This document shows positions 33,087 to 41,456 of a stretch of DNA of 41,456 bases, piece by piece. Position numbers and translations under genes: made by a program. Positions within the stretch are counted from its first letter, which is position 1; each line of letters opens with the position of its first letter. Source of the stretch: JAJPXC01 sp964562375 (GTDB lineage: Bacteria; Bacteroidota; Bacteroidia; Bacteroidales; Muribaculaceae); contig CAZLSW010000025.1 of NCBI GenBank assembly GCA_964562375.1, positions 1-41,456 of the forward strand, given 5' to 3'. Below the pieces are notes generated by a model that saw only the letters and a list, made by a program, of their open reading frames with translations, had not been told where the DNA came from and did no database searches.

Positions 33087-33118
33087 CAAAAATACACGAT
33101 TGCCGCCACTTCTGCAAA
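33087..33118 (-). promoter_or_regulatory. Promoter of the rel gene; decides its start codon
   Basis: On the minus strand TTTG (33115-33118), 20 bases, TATTTTTG (33087-33094). The predicted transcript start is around 33080, so the ATG at 33069 is used, with a short leader. Confidence 0.7.
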
Positions 33119-33168
33119 TTTTTTTAACCCTCCTTCACCTCTTTTACACCATCAACCCCCAGGTGTGG

Positions 33169-33242
33169 AACCATGAAAATACACAAAAAGACACAAAATT
33201 CGCTATTGAGTTTTTGTGCCCTTTTGTGTTGTTTTGTGGTTA
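33169..33242. repeat. Small MITE-like hairpin (CACAAAA type)
   Basis: AACCATGAAAATACACAAAA (from 33169) faces TTTTGTGTTGTTTTGTGGTT (to 33242) as imperfect arms. It lies between the alcohol dehydrogenase stop and the rel promoter. It resembles the arms at 12280-12443. Confidence 0.6.
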
Positions 33243-33256
33243 AATTTCTCGCTCTG

Positions 33257-34426
33257 TTACAGCATTAACCGGTAGATTGCCGAGGTTTCAGTGGCCGTGA
33301 GGGGGAGGTATCCGCCGATGGTGTCACCCTTGGTGACGTGCAAGTTGCGCGTGAGGGAGTCGATGTCGGGGTTCTCGATACCCAAGCCGGCGAAGGTGAC
33401 GGGCAGCCCGATTCGGCCAAAGAACGCTTTCAGAGCGTCGATTCCCTCGAGGGCCGCGGTAAGGTCGTCATGGGATGTGCATCCCCACACGCGGCGAGCC
33501 CACTGAGCCACTTTTCCCACCTTGTGATGGGCCATAAACGAGAGCCAGGCGGGGAATACGACAGCCAAACCGGCGCCGTGGGTAACGCCGTACAGGGCCG
33601 AAATCTCGTGCTCCATGAAGTGGCTCACCCAGTCCTCACGACGGCCGCAGCCGCAGAGGCCGTTGTGGGCTTGCGTGGCGGCCCACATGATGTTGGCGCG
33701 AGCCTGGTAGTCGTCGGGCTTGGCCATTACTTTTGGACCCTCCTCGATTATCGCCATCAGGAGACCCTCGGCGAGGCGGTCGGTCACCTCAACGTCCTCA
33801 GTGGGTGAGAAATAGCGCTCCATGATATGGGCCATCATGTCGGCGATGCCGCTGGCGGTTTGGTAGGGAGGCAAGGTGAACGTGAGGGTAGGGTCGAGAA
33901 TCGACCAGCGGGGACGCAGGGCCGAATCGGTGCGCAGCGACACTTTCTGGTTGGTTTTCGTGTTGGTAATCACCGAGTTGCCCGAGCCTTCACTACCGGC
34001 GGCGGGGATAGTCAACACCACTCCCAGCGGCAACGCTTTCTCCACGACAGCTTTGCCGGCGTAGAAGTCCCAGAAGTCGCCCTGGTAGAGCGTAGCGGCG
34101 GCGATGGCCTTGGCGGTGTCGATGGCCGAACCGCCACCCACGGCTACCAACCCGTCAACGCCTTCTCGGCGGCAGATTTCGGCGCCTTCGTATACGAGCG
34201 TGTCCTCGGGGTTGGGTTTAACACCTTGAAGGAGAATATGTTGAATATTGGCTTGGTCGAGCGATGCCTCTACGCGGGCCATTAAGCCCGAGCGTATCGC
34301 CGAGCCTTGACCGGTGACGATAAGCACTTTCTTGGAGCCCATCCAGTAGGTCATTTCGCCGGCTTTGCCGACGGTGTCGCGCCCGAAGATGTAGCGCGTG
34401 GGAGCGTAATAGGTGAAGTTGTCCAT
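33257..34426 (-). CDS. Iron-containing alcohol dehydrogenase, BDH/YqhD type
   Basis: 389 residues. The N-terminal nucleotide-binding part has YYAPTRYIFG (5-14) and GLVAVGGGSAIDTAKAIAA (about 92-110), typical for NADPH-dependent butanol dehydrogenases. The metal-binding region has GIADMMAHIMERYF, HFMEHEISALYGVTHGAGLAVVFPAW, supplying Asp and three His ligands for Fe or Zn. Such enzymes reduce aldehydes to alcohols, in fermentation or detoxification; the substrate cannot be told. It follows the MINPP-like gene after 12 bases on the same strand, without an obvious functional link. Confidence 0.95.
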   Translation of the reverse strand: MDNFTYYAPTRYIFGRDTVGKAGEMTYWMGSKKVLIVTGQGSAIRSGLMARVEASLDQANIQHILLQGVKPNPEDTLVYEGAEICRREGVDGLVAVGGGSAIDTAKAIAAATLYQGDFWDFYAGKAVVEKALPLGVVLTIPAAGSEGSGNSVITNTKTNQKVSLRTDSALRPRWSILDPTLTFTLPPYQTASGIADMMAHIMERYFSPTEDVEVTDRLAEGLLMAIIEEGPKVMAKPDDYQARANIMWAATQAHNGLCGCGRREDWVSHFMEHEISALYGVTHGAGLAVVFPAWLSFMAHHKVGKVAQWARRVWGCTSHDDLTAALEGIDALKAFFGRIGLPVTFAGLGIENPDIDSLTRNLHVTKGDTIGGYLPLTATETSAIYRLML

Positions 34427-34438
34427 GGGATGTAGTGA

Positions 34439-35710
34439 TTAGGGTTGATAGTAGAGGGGGATGCAACGCATGAGATAGGCGCGGGCTTCTTCCCAGGGGA
34501 TGATCTCGCGGGTGTCGTTGGGGATGAGGGTCACTGCCTTTTCGTTGAGTGCGAAACGGGCGTAAACGGTGCCTTTCTTGGTCTTCATCAGCACAATCTG
34601 CAGGTTGGCGGCCATCGGCACGACGTCGAAATCGCGCCAATGCAACGCCACGGTGTCGAAATAGTTGGTCAAATAGTAGCACCCCGGCAGACGCATCAGC
34701 GACAGCAGTGGCATCAGCGTCTCGGCATGGCCGAAGCGCAGGTCGATGTTCTGCCCCTGGTTCTTCCCGGCCAGGAACGAGTCGGCTCGGTCGATGATAT
34801 CGAGCAGCAACGGCGAAGCGATCTCAGCTGGCACGGCCGACAGGGTCGTGGCTACTCGCTGCAGGTATTGCCGCAAGTTGAAAGTAGCCCATAACGCATT
34901 GAGTTCCTGAGAGTTGAAGAAATCGAGCAGATTCACCTCCACGCTCATGCACTGCAACCCGGCTAGCACGTAATACTCGACCAAGGCGAGTTCTTGCCGG
35001 TCGTCGTCCTCGCTCCAGGGGAACGATTTGCCCACGGCGCGCTCAAGGGCCGACACGGGCACTGTCTGCTTCATGAAGTCGTAATACGGCACGCGCCAGT
35101 CGCCGGTCGAGATAAATTCGCGGTAGTCCTTATCGGTGTCGAAGGGGCGCATCAGCTCCGAGTTTTGGCGACCCGTAGAAGTGGTGAACTCGGTGGTGTT
35201 GTTCAGTCGGTCGAGCTGATGGGTGAACGAGTACATCGACATCATGCAACGCGGTGAGTAGCTGGAGATTGCGTATACCTTGCCTCCGTCCAGCACCTTG
35301 GGGAAAGCGCGGAGCATACGCGAGGCGATACCACGCTGCTCGGCCTCGCCCAGGGAGTCGAGTGCGCCCCAACGGTTGTGGGACGTTTCTATCACGTAAT
35401 CAGTGATTTGCAACAAACGTCGGCCCAGCGGGGTGATGGTTTTGGCCGAGTCGGCACGATGGAGGAGCCGGCTAAGCGTGACGCTGTGGGTGGCCGATGC
35501 GGGGTAGCGTGAGCCGTGGCGTCCTACGTGGGAAATGTATACGGGCGTCAACGAATCGGGCACAGCATAGTAGTCGCTCGGCGCAGGGTAGGGACGCAGC
35601 GAACCTTGGCACTCGGTGGGTGTATAGGACGTGGCCGTGGGATTGGCGCTCCAGCCGGTGAGAGCGGCCAATGCGGCGGCAATAGCGAGGAAAATGCGCA
35701 TGGTATTCAT
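34439..35710 (-). CDS. Exported histidine phosphatase of the MINPP (phytase) type
   Basis: 423 residues with a signal peptide (MNTMRIFLAIAAALAALTGWSA). The histidine-phosphatase core has VGRHGSRYP with R64-H65-G66 as nucleophile motif and, near residue 328, HAE (in DLRFGHAETLMP) in place of the HD proton donor. HAE marks the multiple inositol polyphosphate phosphatase branch; Bacteroides thetaiotaomicron has a characterised exported member that degrades phytate. It should release phosphate from inositol phosphates outside the cytoplasm. Cysteines are few. Its promoter overlaps the start codon of the divergent TPR gene. Confidence 0.93.
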   Translation of the reverse strand: MNTMRIFLAIAAALAALTGWSANPTATSYTPTECQGSLRPYPAPSDYYAVPDSLTPVYISHVGRHGSRYPASATHSVTLSRLLHRADSAKTITPLGRRLLQITDYVIETSHNRWGALDSLGEAEQRGIASRMLRAFPKVLDGGKVYAISSYSPRCMMSMYSFTHQLDRLNNTTEFTTSTGRQNSELMRPFDTDKDYREFISTGDWRVPYYDFMKQTVPVSALERAVGKSFPWSEDDDRQELALVEYYVLAGLQCMSVEVNLLDFFNSQELNALWATFNLRQYLQRVATTLSAVPAEIASPLLLDIIDRADSFLAGKNQGQNIDLRFGHAETLMPLLSLMRLPGCYYLTNYFDTVALHWRDFDVVPMAANLQIVLMKTKKGTVYARFALNEKAVTLIPNDTREIIPWEEARAYLMRCIPLYYQP

Positions 35711-35718
35711 CTTTTTGC

Positions 35719-35726
35719 TATATTTG
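35719..35726 (+). promoter_or_regulatory. Possible -7 element of the small TPR gene
   Basis: TATATTTG fits TAnnTTTG and lies 25 bases before the start codon at 35752. There is no clear -33 box, since that region lies in the start of the divergent gene. Confidence 0.4.
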
Positions 35727-35732
35727 GCGATT

Positions 35733-35764
35733 CAAAAGTAAGAAAAAGATTATGACCGAGCAAA
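35733..35764 (-). promoter_or_regulatory. Promoter of the MINPP gene, inside the divergent gene
   Basis: On the minus strand TTTG (35761-35764), 20 bases, TACTTTTG (35733-35740). The -33 box lies inside the first codons of the divergent TPR gene, and the start codon 35752 lies in the spacer. Confidence 0.65.
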
Positions 35765-36048
35765 TAATTGACAAATTAATCGCCGAAAATCGCCTCGACG
35801 AGGCCCTCGCGGCTATCGACCAAGCCCTCTCCCCTCGCAGCGATCTCCCGGGAACGCCTTCGCCCGATAATGCGCCGGCCCTTCTCTTCCTCCGCGGCAA
35901 GGTGCTGTGGCGCCTGGGTCGGAAGGGAGAGGCGATTTCAGCTTACGAGGCCGCGGCAGCCCTCGATTCCGCCGGTCCGGCCGCTGTAGCCCTCGAGCAA
36001 GCCCGCTCGGTGATGGACTTCTTCCACCACGACCTCCTCAACCCTTAA
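35752..36048 (+). CDS. Small TPR-like protein
   Basis: 98 residues with two to three TPR helices: IIDKLIAENRLDEALAAIDQAL (5-26), APALLFLRGKVLWRLGRKGEAISAYEAAAALD (41-72) and PAAVALEQARSVMDFF (75-90). A Pro/Ser-rich loop of about 14 residues separates the first pair. There is no signal peptide, so it is cytosolic. A protein-interaction role is likely, but the partner is unknown. The last codon runs directly into TTAAGTAGGAAGTCCC, a family 1 palindrome start, so the TAA stop is part of the repeat edge. Confidence 0.85.
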   Translation: MTEQIIDKLIAENRLDEALAAIDQALSPRSDLPGTPSPDNAPALLFLRGKVLWRLGRKGEAISAYEAAAALDSAGPAAVALEQARSVMDFFHHDLLNP

Positions 36049-36055
36049 GTAGGAA

Positions 36056-36076
36056 GTCCCGCCGTGTCGGCGGGTC
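36056..36076. repeat. Family 1 palindrome after the small TPR gene
   Basis: GTCCCGCCG, TGT, CGGCGGGTC (one mismatch in the last arm) starts 7 bases after the stop codon and ends 6 bases before the next promoter. AGGA precedes the arm as in other copies. Confidence 0.85.
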
Positions 36077-36081
36077 AGTAA

Positions 36082-36112
36082 TTGCCCATTCGGAAAATAT
36101 TCCGTATCTTTG
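36082..36112 (+). promoter_or_regulatory. Promoter of the ABC-F gene, near-leaderless
   Basis: TTG (36082-36084), 20 bases, TATCTTTG (36105-36112), ending 8 bases before the start codon 36121. The transcript would start at or within a few bases of the ATG. Confidence 0.7.
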
Positions 36113-36120
36113 CACCTCCA

Positions 36121-38103
<1,983 letters not shown>

Positions 38104-38118
38104 ACACAGTCACTAAAA

Positions 38119-39000
38119 ATGAAACATCTATTTGCGCTACTCACCTTATTAGCAACATCTTACAACATAGGATGCGCCCAAGCTTCGTCGGTCACCGACC
38201 CCGACTCCATCCCCATGTACTACCTCACGGGTGACGACGTGGTCAATTCCCTGGAGTTCCTCCCCGCGCCCCCCGACGAGGATTCGGAGCTTTACGCCTA
38301 CGACGTGGCCCGATACTTCTGGGGCAAGTCGCTACGATTCACCGACCGCGGCACGCAAGCCGTGGCCGACGCCGAAACCAAAAACCTGCTCGAGAACTTC
38401 TCGGAGGCGTTCGGATACGAACTTTCCTGGGAAAACACCCCCTGCATATACTACCTCATCACCCACATGCGCGAGGACGCCGGCGATCTGGCTACCGAGG
38501 CAGCCAAGGATTACTACATGCGCAAGCGCCCATACGTGATTTACGACGACCTTACCCAAACCCCCTGGATGGCCAACTACCTCAAGGACAACGGTTCCTA
38601 CCCCTCGGGTCACGCCTCAATCGGTTTCGCTACAGCTTTGGTACTCAGCGAGATCAACCCAGCACGGGCGACCCAGATCATGAAGCGCGGTTACGACTTC
38701 GGCGAGAGCCGCGTGATCATGGGTTTCCACTTTGAAAGCGACGTCATCGCCGGGCGCTTGGTGGGAGCCGCAGTGGTGCCCGTGCTCCACAGCAACGCGC
38801 AATTCCTCTCCGACCTCCAGGACGCCAAGGATGAGTTCCAGCGAATCAGCCAAACAGGGGTCGAAGGCGTTGACTCCTTTCCCGACGACGCGTCGCAGGA
38901 CGGATCTATCATCGGCTCCTACAACCTCCTGGGACAGCCCACCGCCGCCAACGCCCCGGGCCTCCAAATCGTCAACGGCAAAAAAATCCTCAACCGATAA
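38119..39000 (+). CDS. Class A acid phosphatase (PAP2 superfamily), exported
   Basis: 293 residues. The N-terminus (MKHLFALLTLLATSYNIGCA) is a signal sequence; the Cys in NIGC is a weak lipobox candidate. The phosphatase signature is complete: KRPYVIYDD (K..RP), GSYPSGHASIGFATALVLSEI (PSGH) and RGYDFGESRVIMGFHFESDVIAGRLVG (SR..H...D), including the GSYPSGH sequence of class A non-specific acid phosphatases. It should free phosphate from organic phosphates in the periplasm. It starts 15 bases after the ABC-F gene. About 40 residues after the core are predicted disordered. Confidence 0.93.
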   Translation: MKHLFALLTLLATSYNIGCAQASSVTDPDSIPMYYLTGDDVVNSLEFLPAPPDEDSELYAYDVARYFWGKSLRFTDRGTQAVADAETKNLLENFSEAFGYELSWENTPCIYYLITHMREDAGDLATEAAKDYYMRKRPYVIYDDLTQTPWMANYLKDNGSYPSGHASIGFATALVLSEINPARATQIMKRGYDFGESRVIMGFHFESDVIAGRLVGAAVVPVLHSNAQFLSDLQDAKDEFQRISQTGVEGVDSFPDDASQDGSIIGSYNLLGQPTAANAPGLQIVNGKKILNR

Positions 39001-39046
39001 TCTTTAATCCTTTACCCCTTTAAAGCTTTAAAGATTTAAAGATTTA

Positions 39047-41047
39047 ATGATTTCTTTCAAGAAAATATTATTCACGGCTTTGGCTTGGTGGGCGTCCTTG
39101 GGCGCGACCGCCCAGGTCAATACCGACCAAGTGATACGCATCGGCCAAAACGCGATGTATTTCGAGGACTATCTGGTCGCTATCCAGTATTTTAACCTCG
39201 CTATCGCGTCTCGGCCCGACTATGCGCAGCCCTATTTCTACCGCGCAATCGCCAAAATCAACCTCGACGACTACCAGGGCGCCGAAACCGACGCCTCCAC
39301 CGCTATCAAGCACAACCCGTTTATCGCCGGTGCTTACGAGGTGCGTGGTGTCTCGCGCCAAAATATGGGCAACCTAAAGGGCGCCGTCGAGGATTACGAC
39401 CACGCCCTGCGACTGCTGCCACGCAACCGCAACCTCATGTTCAACCGCTCGCTCGCCCTGCAGGACATGGGCGACACCGTGGCCGCCCGACAGAGCTTCA
39501 ACGAGTTGCTCGAGGCCCATCCCGGTTACGACTCGGGTTACCTGGGCCGAGCCCACCTCTACCTGGAGGAGGGTGACACCCTCGCCGCCATCACCGATAT
39601 CGACAAGGCGCTGGAAATCAACCCCTCGCAGTGTAACGCCTACATAATGCGCGCCGACATCGCCATCAATCGCGACCAGGACCTCCCCAAGGCCCTTGCC
39701 GACATGGACCAGGCCATCAAGTTGCAGCCACGCAACGCCGGGCTCTACATCAACCGCGCGTTCTTGCGTTACCGCACCGACGATTTCTACGGCGCCTCGG
39801 CCGATTACGATTACGCCCTGTTGCTCGACCCGCTGAACGACGTGGCGCTGTTCAACCGCGGCTTGCTCCGCGCCGAGGTGCGCGACAACGACCGCGCGAT
39901 CAAGGATTTCACACAAGTGCTGTCGCTGCGTCCCGATGACCCCCGAGCCCTCTACAACCGCGCCCTGCTCTACCGCGAGACAGGCCAGATGGACCGCGCC
40001 CTGGCCGACATCAACCGCGTGATCGAGCTCCAGCCCGAGCTCCCCGGCGCCATGTACATGCGCTACGAAATCCACCGCGACATGGGCCAATTGCGCCAAG
40101 CCGAGCGCGACTATTACCAGGCCGTGGCAATGTCCAAACGCCTCAGCGGCATGTCGCAGGAGGAGATCGACAAGGCAGTTGCCGCTCACGCCACCCCCGA
40201 GGACGAGGCTAAGGTTAAGGAGACCGCCGCCCGGTTCTCCACGTTGCTCACCCTCGACCATACCGACGAGCCGCTGGAGCGCGACTTCAACGAGAAAGGC
40301 CTGCGCGGACAGGTGCAGGACCGCACAGTCGGTGTCGACCTCGAGCCCATCTTCTCGCTCTGCTACTACTTCTCGCCCACCGAGCTTAAGCCATCCACCT
40401 ACTCGGTCAAAGAGATCGACCGCGTGAACGCCACCCACATGCTGCCCCAGATCCTCATGATCTCCAACGCGTCGCCCACCCTCTCCGAGCAGTCGCTCAT
40501 CGACCTGCATTTCGACAAACTCAAGGAGATACAAAAGCGCAACGAGGAGGCCGCGTCGCCTCGCCCCATCGACCTGTTCGCCCAGGCCATGGAGCAGATC
40601 ACCCTGCGCGACTACGTTGGCGCCGAGACGTCGCTAACCCGAGCCATCGAGATTACCCCCGACTTCGCCCTCGCATGGTTCCAACGCGGCGTCGTCCGGA
40701 CCATGATTCCATCCACCCTGGCCGAATCGTCCTCCTTGGCCGACCAGCGTCAGCTGTACATCCGCCAGGCGCTCTCCGACTTCGACGAGGCCCTGGGCCT
40801 GGCTCCCACGATGGCATTCGCCCCCTACAACAAGGGCGTGATCTACGCGCAAATGGGCGATTACACATCGGCCCTCAAAGCCTTCACCGACGCCATCGCC
40901 ATCAACCCCACGCTGGGCGAGGCCTGGTACAACCGCGGCTACGCCTACCTCAAGCTCGGCAACCGCGAGGCCGGCACCGCCGACATCTCCCAAGCCGGCG
41001 AACTCGGCATCGTCCCCTCCTACTACCTCCTCAAGCGCATGCGCTGA
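39047..41047 (+). CDS. Exported protein of TPR repeats
   Basis: 666 residues with a signal peptide (MISFKKILFTALAWWASLGATAQ). About ten TPR motifs run from residue 23 to 360 (for example AIQYFNLAIASRPDYAQPYFYRAIAKINLDDYQGA and ADMDQAIKLQPRNAGLYINRAFLRYRTDDFYGA). A non-repeat region (about 385-500) follows, with a Glu/Lys helix and an unknown segment (FSLCYYFSPTELKPSTYSVKEID), and three more TPRs occupy 510-660. It is probably a periplasmic or outer-membrane-associated scaffold. The 46-base gap upstream has TTTAAAGATT-type repeats. The role is unknown. Confidence 0.9.
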   Translation: MISFKKILFTALAWWASLGATAQVNTDQVIRIGQNAMYFEDYLVAIQYFNLAIASRPDYAQPYFYRAIAKINLDDYQGAETDASTAIKHNPFIAGAYEVRGVSRQNMGNLKGAVEDYDHALRLLPRNRNLMFNRSLALQDMGDTVAARQSFNELLEAHPGYDSGYLGRAHLYLEEGDTLAAITDIDKALEINPSQCNAYIMRADIAINRDQDLPKALADMDQAIKLQPRNAGLYINRAFLRYRTDDFYGASADYDYALLLDPLNDVALFNRGLLRAEVRDNDRAIKDFTQVLSLRPDDPRALYNRALLYRETGQMDRALADINRVIELQPELPGAMYMRYEIHRDMGQLRQAERDYYQAVAMSKRLSGMSQEEIDKAVAAHATPEDEAKVKETAARFSTLLTLDHTDEPLERDFNEKGLRGQVQDRTVGVDLEPIFSLCYYFSPTELKPSTYSVKEIDRVNATHMLPQILMISNASPTLSEQSLIDLHFDKLKEIQKRNEEAASPRPIDLFAQAMEQITLRDYVGAETSLTRAIEITPDFALAWFQRGVVRTMIPSTLAESSSLADQRQLYIRQALSDFDEALGLAPTMAFAPYNKGVIYAQMGDYTSALKAFTDAIAINPTLGEAWYNRGYAYLKLGNREAGTADISQAGELGIVPSYYLLKRMR

Positions 41048-41061
41048 CCCCCTCACTACCA

Positions 41062-41263
41062 CGCAAAGATTTTTATCACGCAGACGACCGCCAACCACCG
41101 CCGAAGCCTCCCTCCAAAAAAAGACCGCGAAAGTCCGCGTGCAATAAATCACGTATACCACCGCAGCAGCCTCGCTCAAGAAAAGTCAGCGTGCAAATCG
41201 CCTTCAGCGGGGGTCGACAACGGGGCTGGCGGAGCCTGGCCGCGCAGAGTAGCCCCTAGCGCA
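41062..41263 (-). repeat. Copy 2 of the ~200-base dispersed element, inverted relative to copy 1
   Basis: The reverse complement of this stretch matches 1-208 in order, with point differences and small indels. The outer end is TGCGCTAGGGGCTACT read on the minus strand. The element starts about 15 bases after the TPR gene stop. No conserved frame is seen. Confidence 0.8.
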
Positions 41264-41292
41264 GTGCTGGCGGAGCCTGCACAAGCTAGGGG
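41253..41292. repeat. Hairpin CCCCTAGC / GCTAGGGG at the outer edge of copy 2
   Basis: CCCCTAGC (41253-41260) pairs with GCTAGGGG (41285-41292) around a 24-base loop that contains GTGC and GCAC. The remaining bases 41293-41456 hold no supported gene. They contain TTGAC / GTCAA inverted pieces and could be the edge of another element cut by the window. Confidence 0.6.
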
Positions 41293-41456
41293 AATCGCAT
41301 GGGTGGTATCCATTGAGGTATTTGAACGATTGCGAGCGCAGCGAGGGAGCCGCAAGGCCGTAACCATCCGAAATATGACGTCTTGTGCGGAACTAAAAAA
41401 ATCGGCGTATGGGTCAAATTGCAGGATAAATTGACATAGGTTCGCGTCAATGGGTC

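Noticed and set aside
39374..40534. Open frame of 386 codons opposite the TPR gene
   Set aside because: The frame mirrors the repeats of the real TPR protein and has no signature of its own.
41293..41456. Possible transposase fragment at the window end
   Set aside because: No frame with recognisable transposase residues; only short inverted pieces are seen.

Overview
The window looks like chromosome of a GC-rich member of the Bacteroidales. Support comes from repeated promoters of the Bacteroidetes type (TTG/TTTG, about 20 bases, TAnnTTTG), little sign of Shine-Dalgarno sites, DUF5606 and DUF1573 proteins, a sufBCDS cluster and a single long Rel protein. A genus cannot be named from sequence alone; Muribaculaceae or Prevotellaceae relatives are a guess.

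Layout: 568-10258 is a co-directional minus-strand signalling locus. In transcription order it holds a stand-alone LytTR regulator, a membrane FHA/zinc-ribbon protein, an exported caspase-like protease, two related very acidic proteins of unknown family, a zinc-ribbon/FHA protein with an 11-copy repeat linker, a PP2C phosphatase, an exported Sel1-repeat protein and a transmembrane Ser/Thr kinase. A promoter (7993-8025) and an inverted octamer array (8085-8232) suggest two transcription units. This is the best candidate for an undescribed system. 10351-12214 holds ribH and an overlapping pair made of a kdsD-like SIS isomerase and a degenerate PfkB protein. 12551-17985 is cvpA-sufBCDS. 18085-19374 is a DUF5606 gene and panB; 19539-25565 runs cysE, an RlmL-type methyltransferase, two DUF1573 genes, meaB and rbfA. 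25692-33069 (minus) has a GH25 lysozyme, dnaX, a 7TM-HD c-di-AMP-hydrolase-type protein and rel. 33257-35710 (minus) is an iron alcohol dehydrogenase and a MINPP-type phytase. 35752-41047 (plus) is a small TPR protein, an ABC-F ATPase, a class A acid phosphatase and a large TPR protein.

The second striking layer is repeats. Two families of short GC-rich palindromes lie at the 3' ends of genes and also inside reading frames: family 1 with arms GTCCCGCCG / CGGCGGGAC and covarying variants, and family 2 with core CCCCCGAAACGGGGG. They form protein linkers in the FHA protein, DnaX and the RlmL-type enzyme, much like Rickettsia palindromic elements. Degenerate 8-base tandem arrays fill many intergenic gaps, several imperfect hairpin (MITE-like) elements are present, and a repeat of about 200 bases sits in opposite orientation at the two ends of the window.

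Working together: cvpA-suf supplies Fe-S assembly; rel and the 7TM-HD protein are neighbours that may link ppGpp and c-di-AMP; the MINPP and acid phosphatase are exported phosphate-releasing enzymes. No tRNA, rRNA, CRISPR array, integrase or complete transposase was seen.
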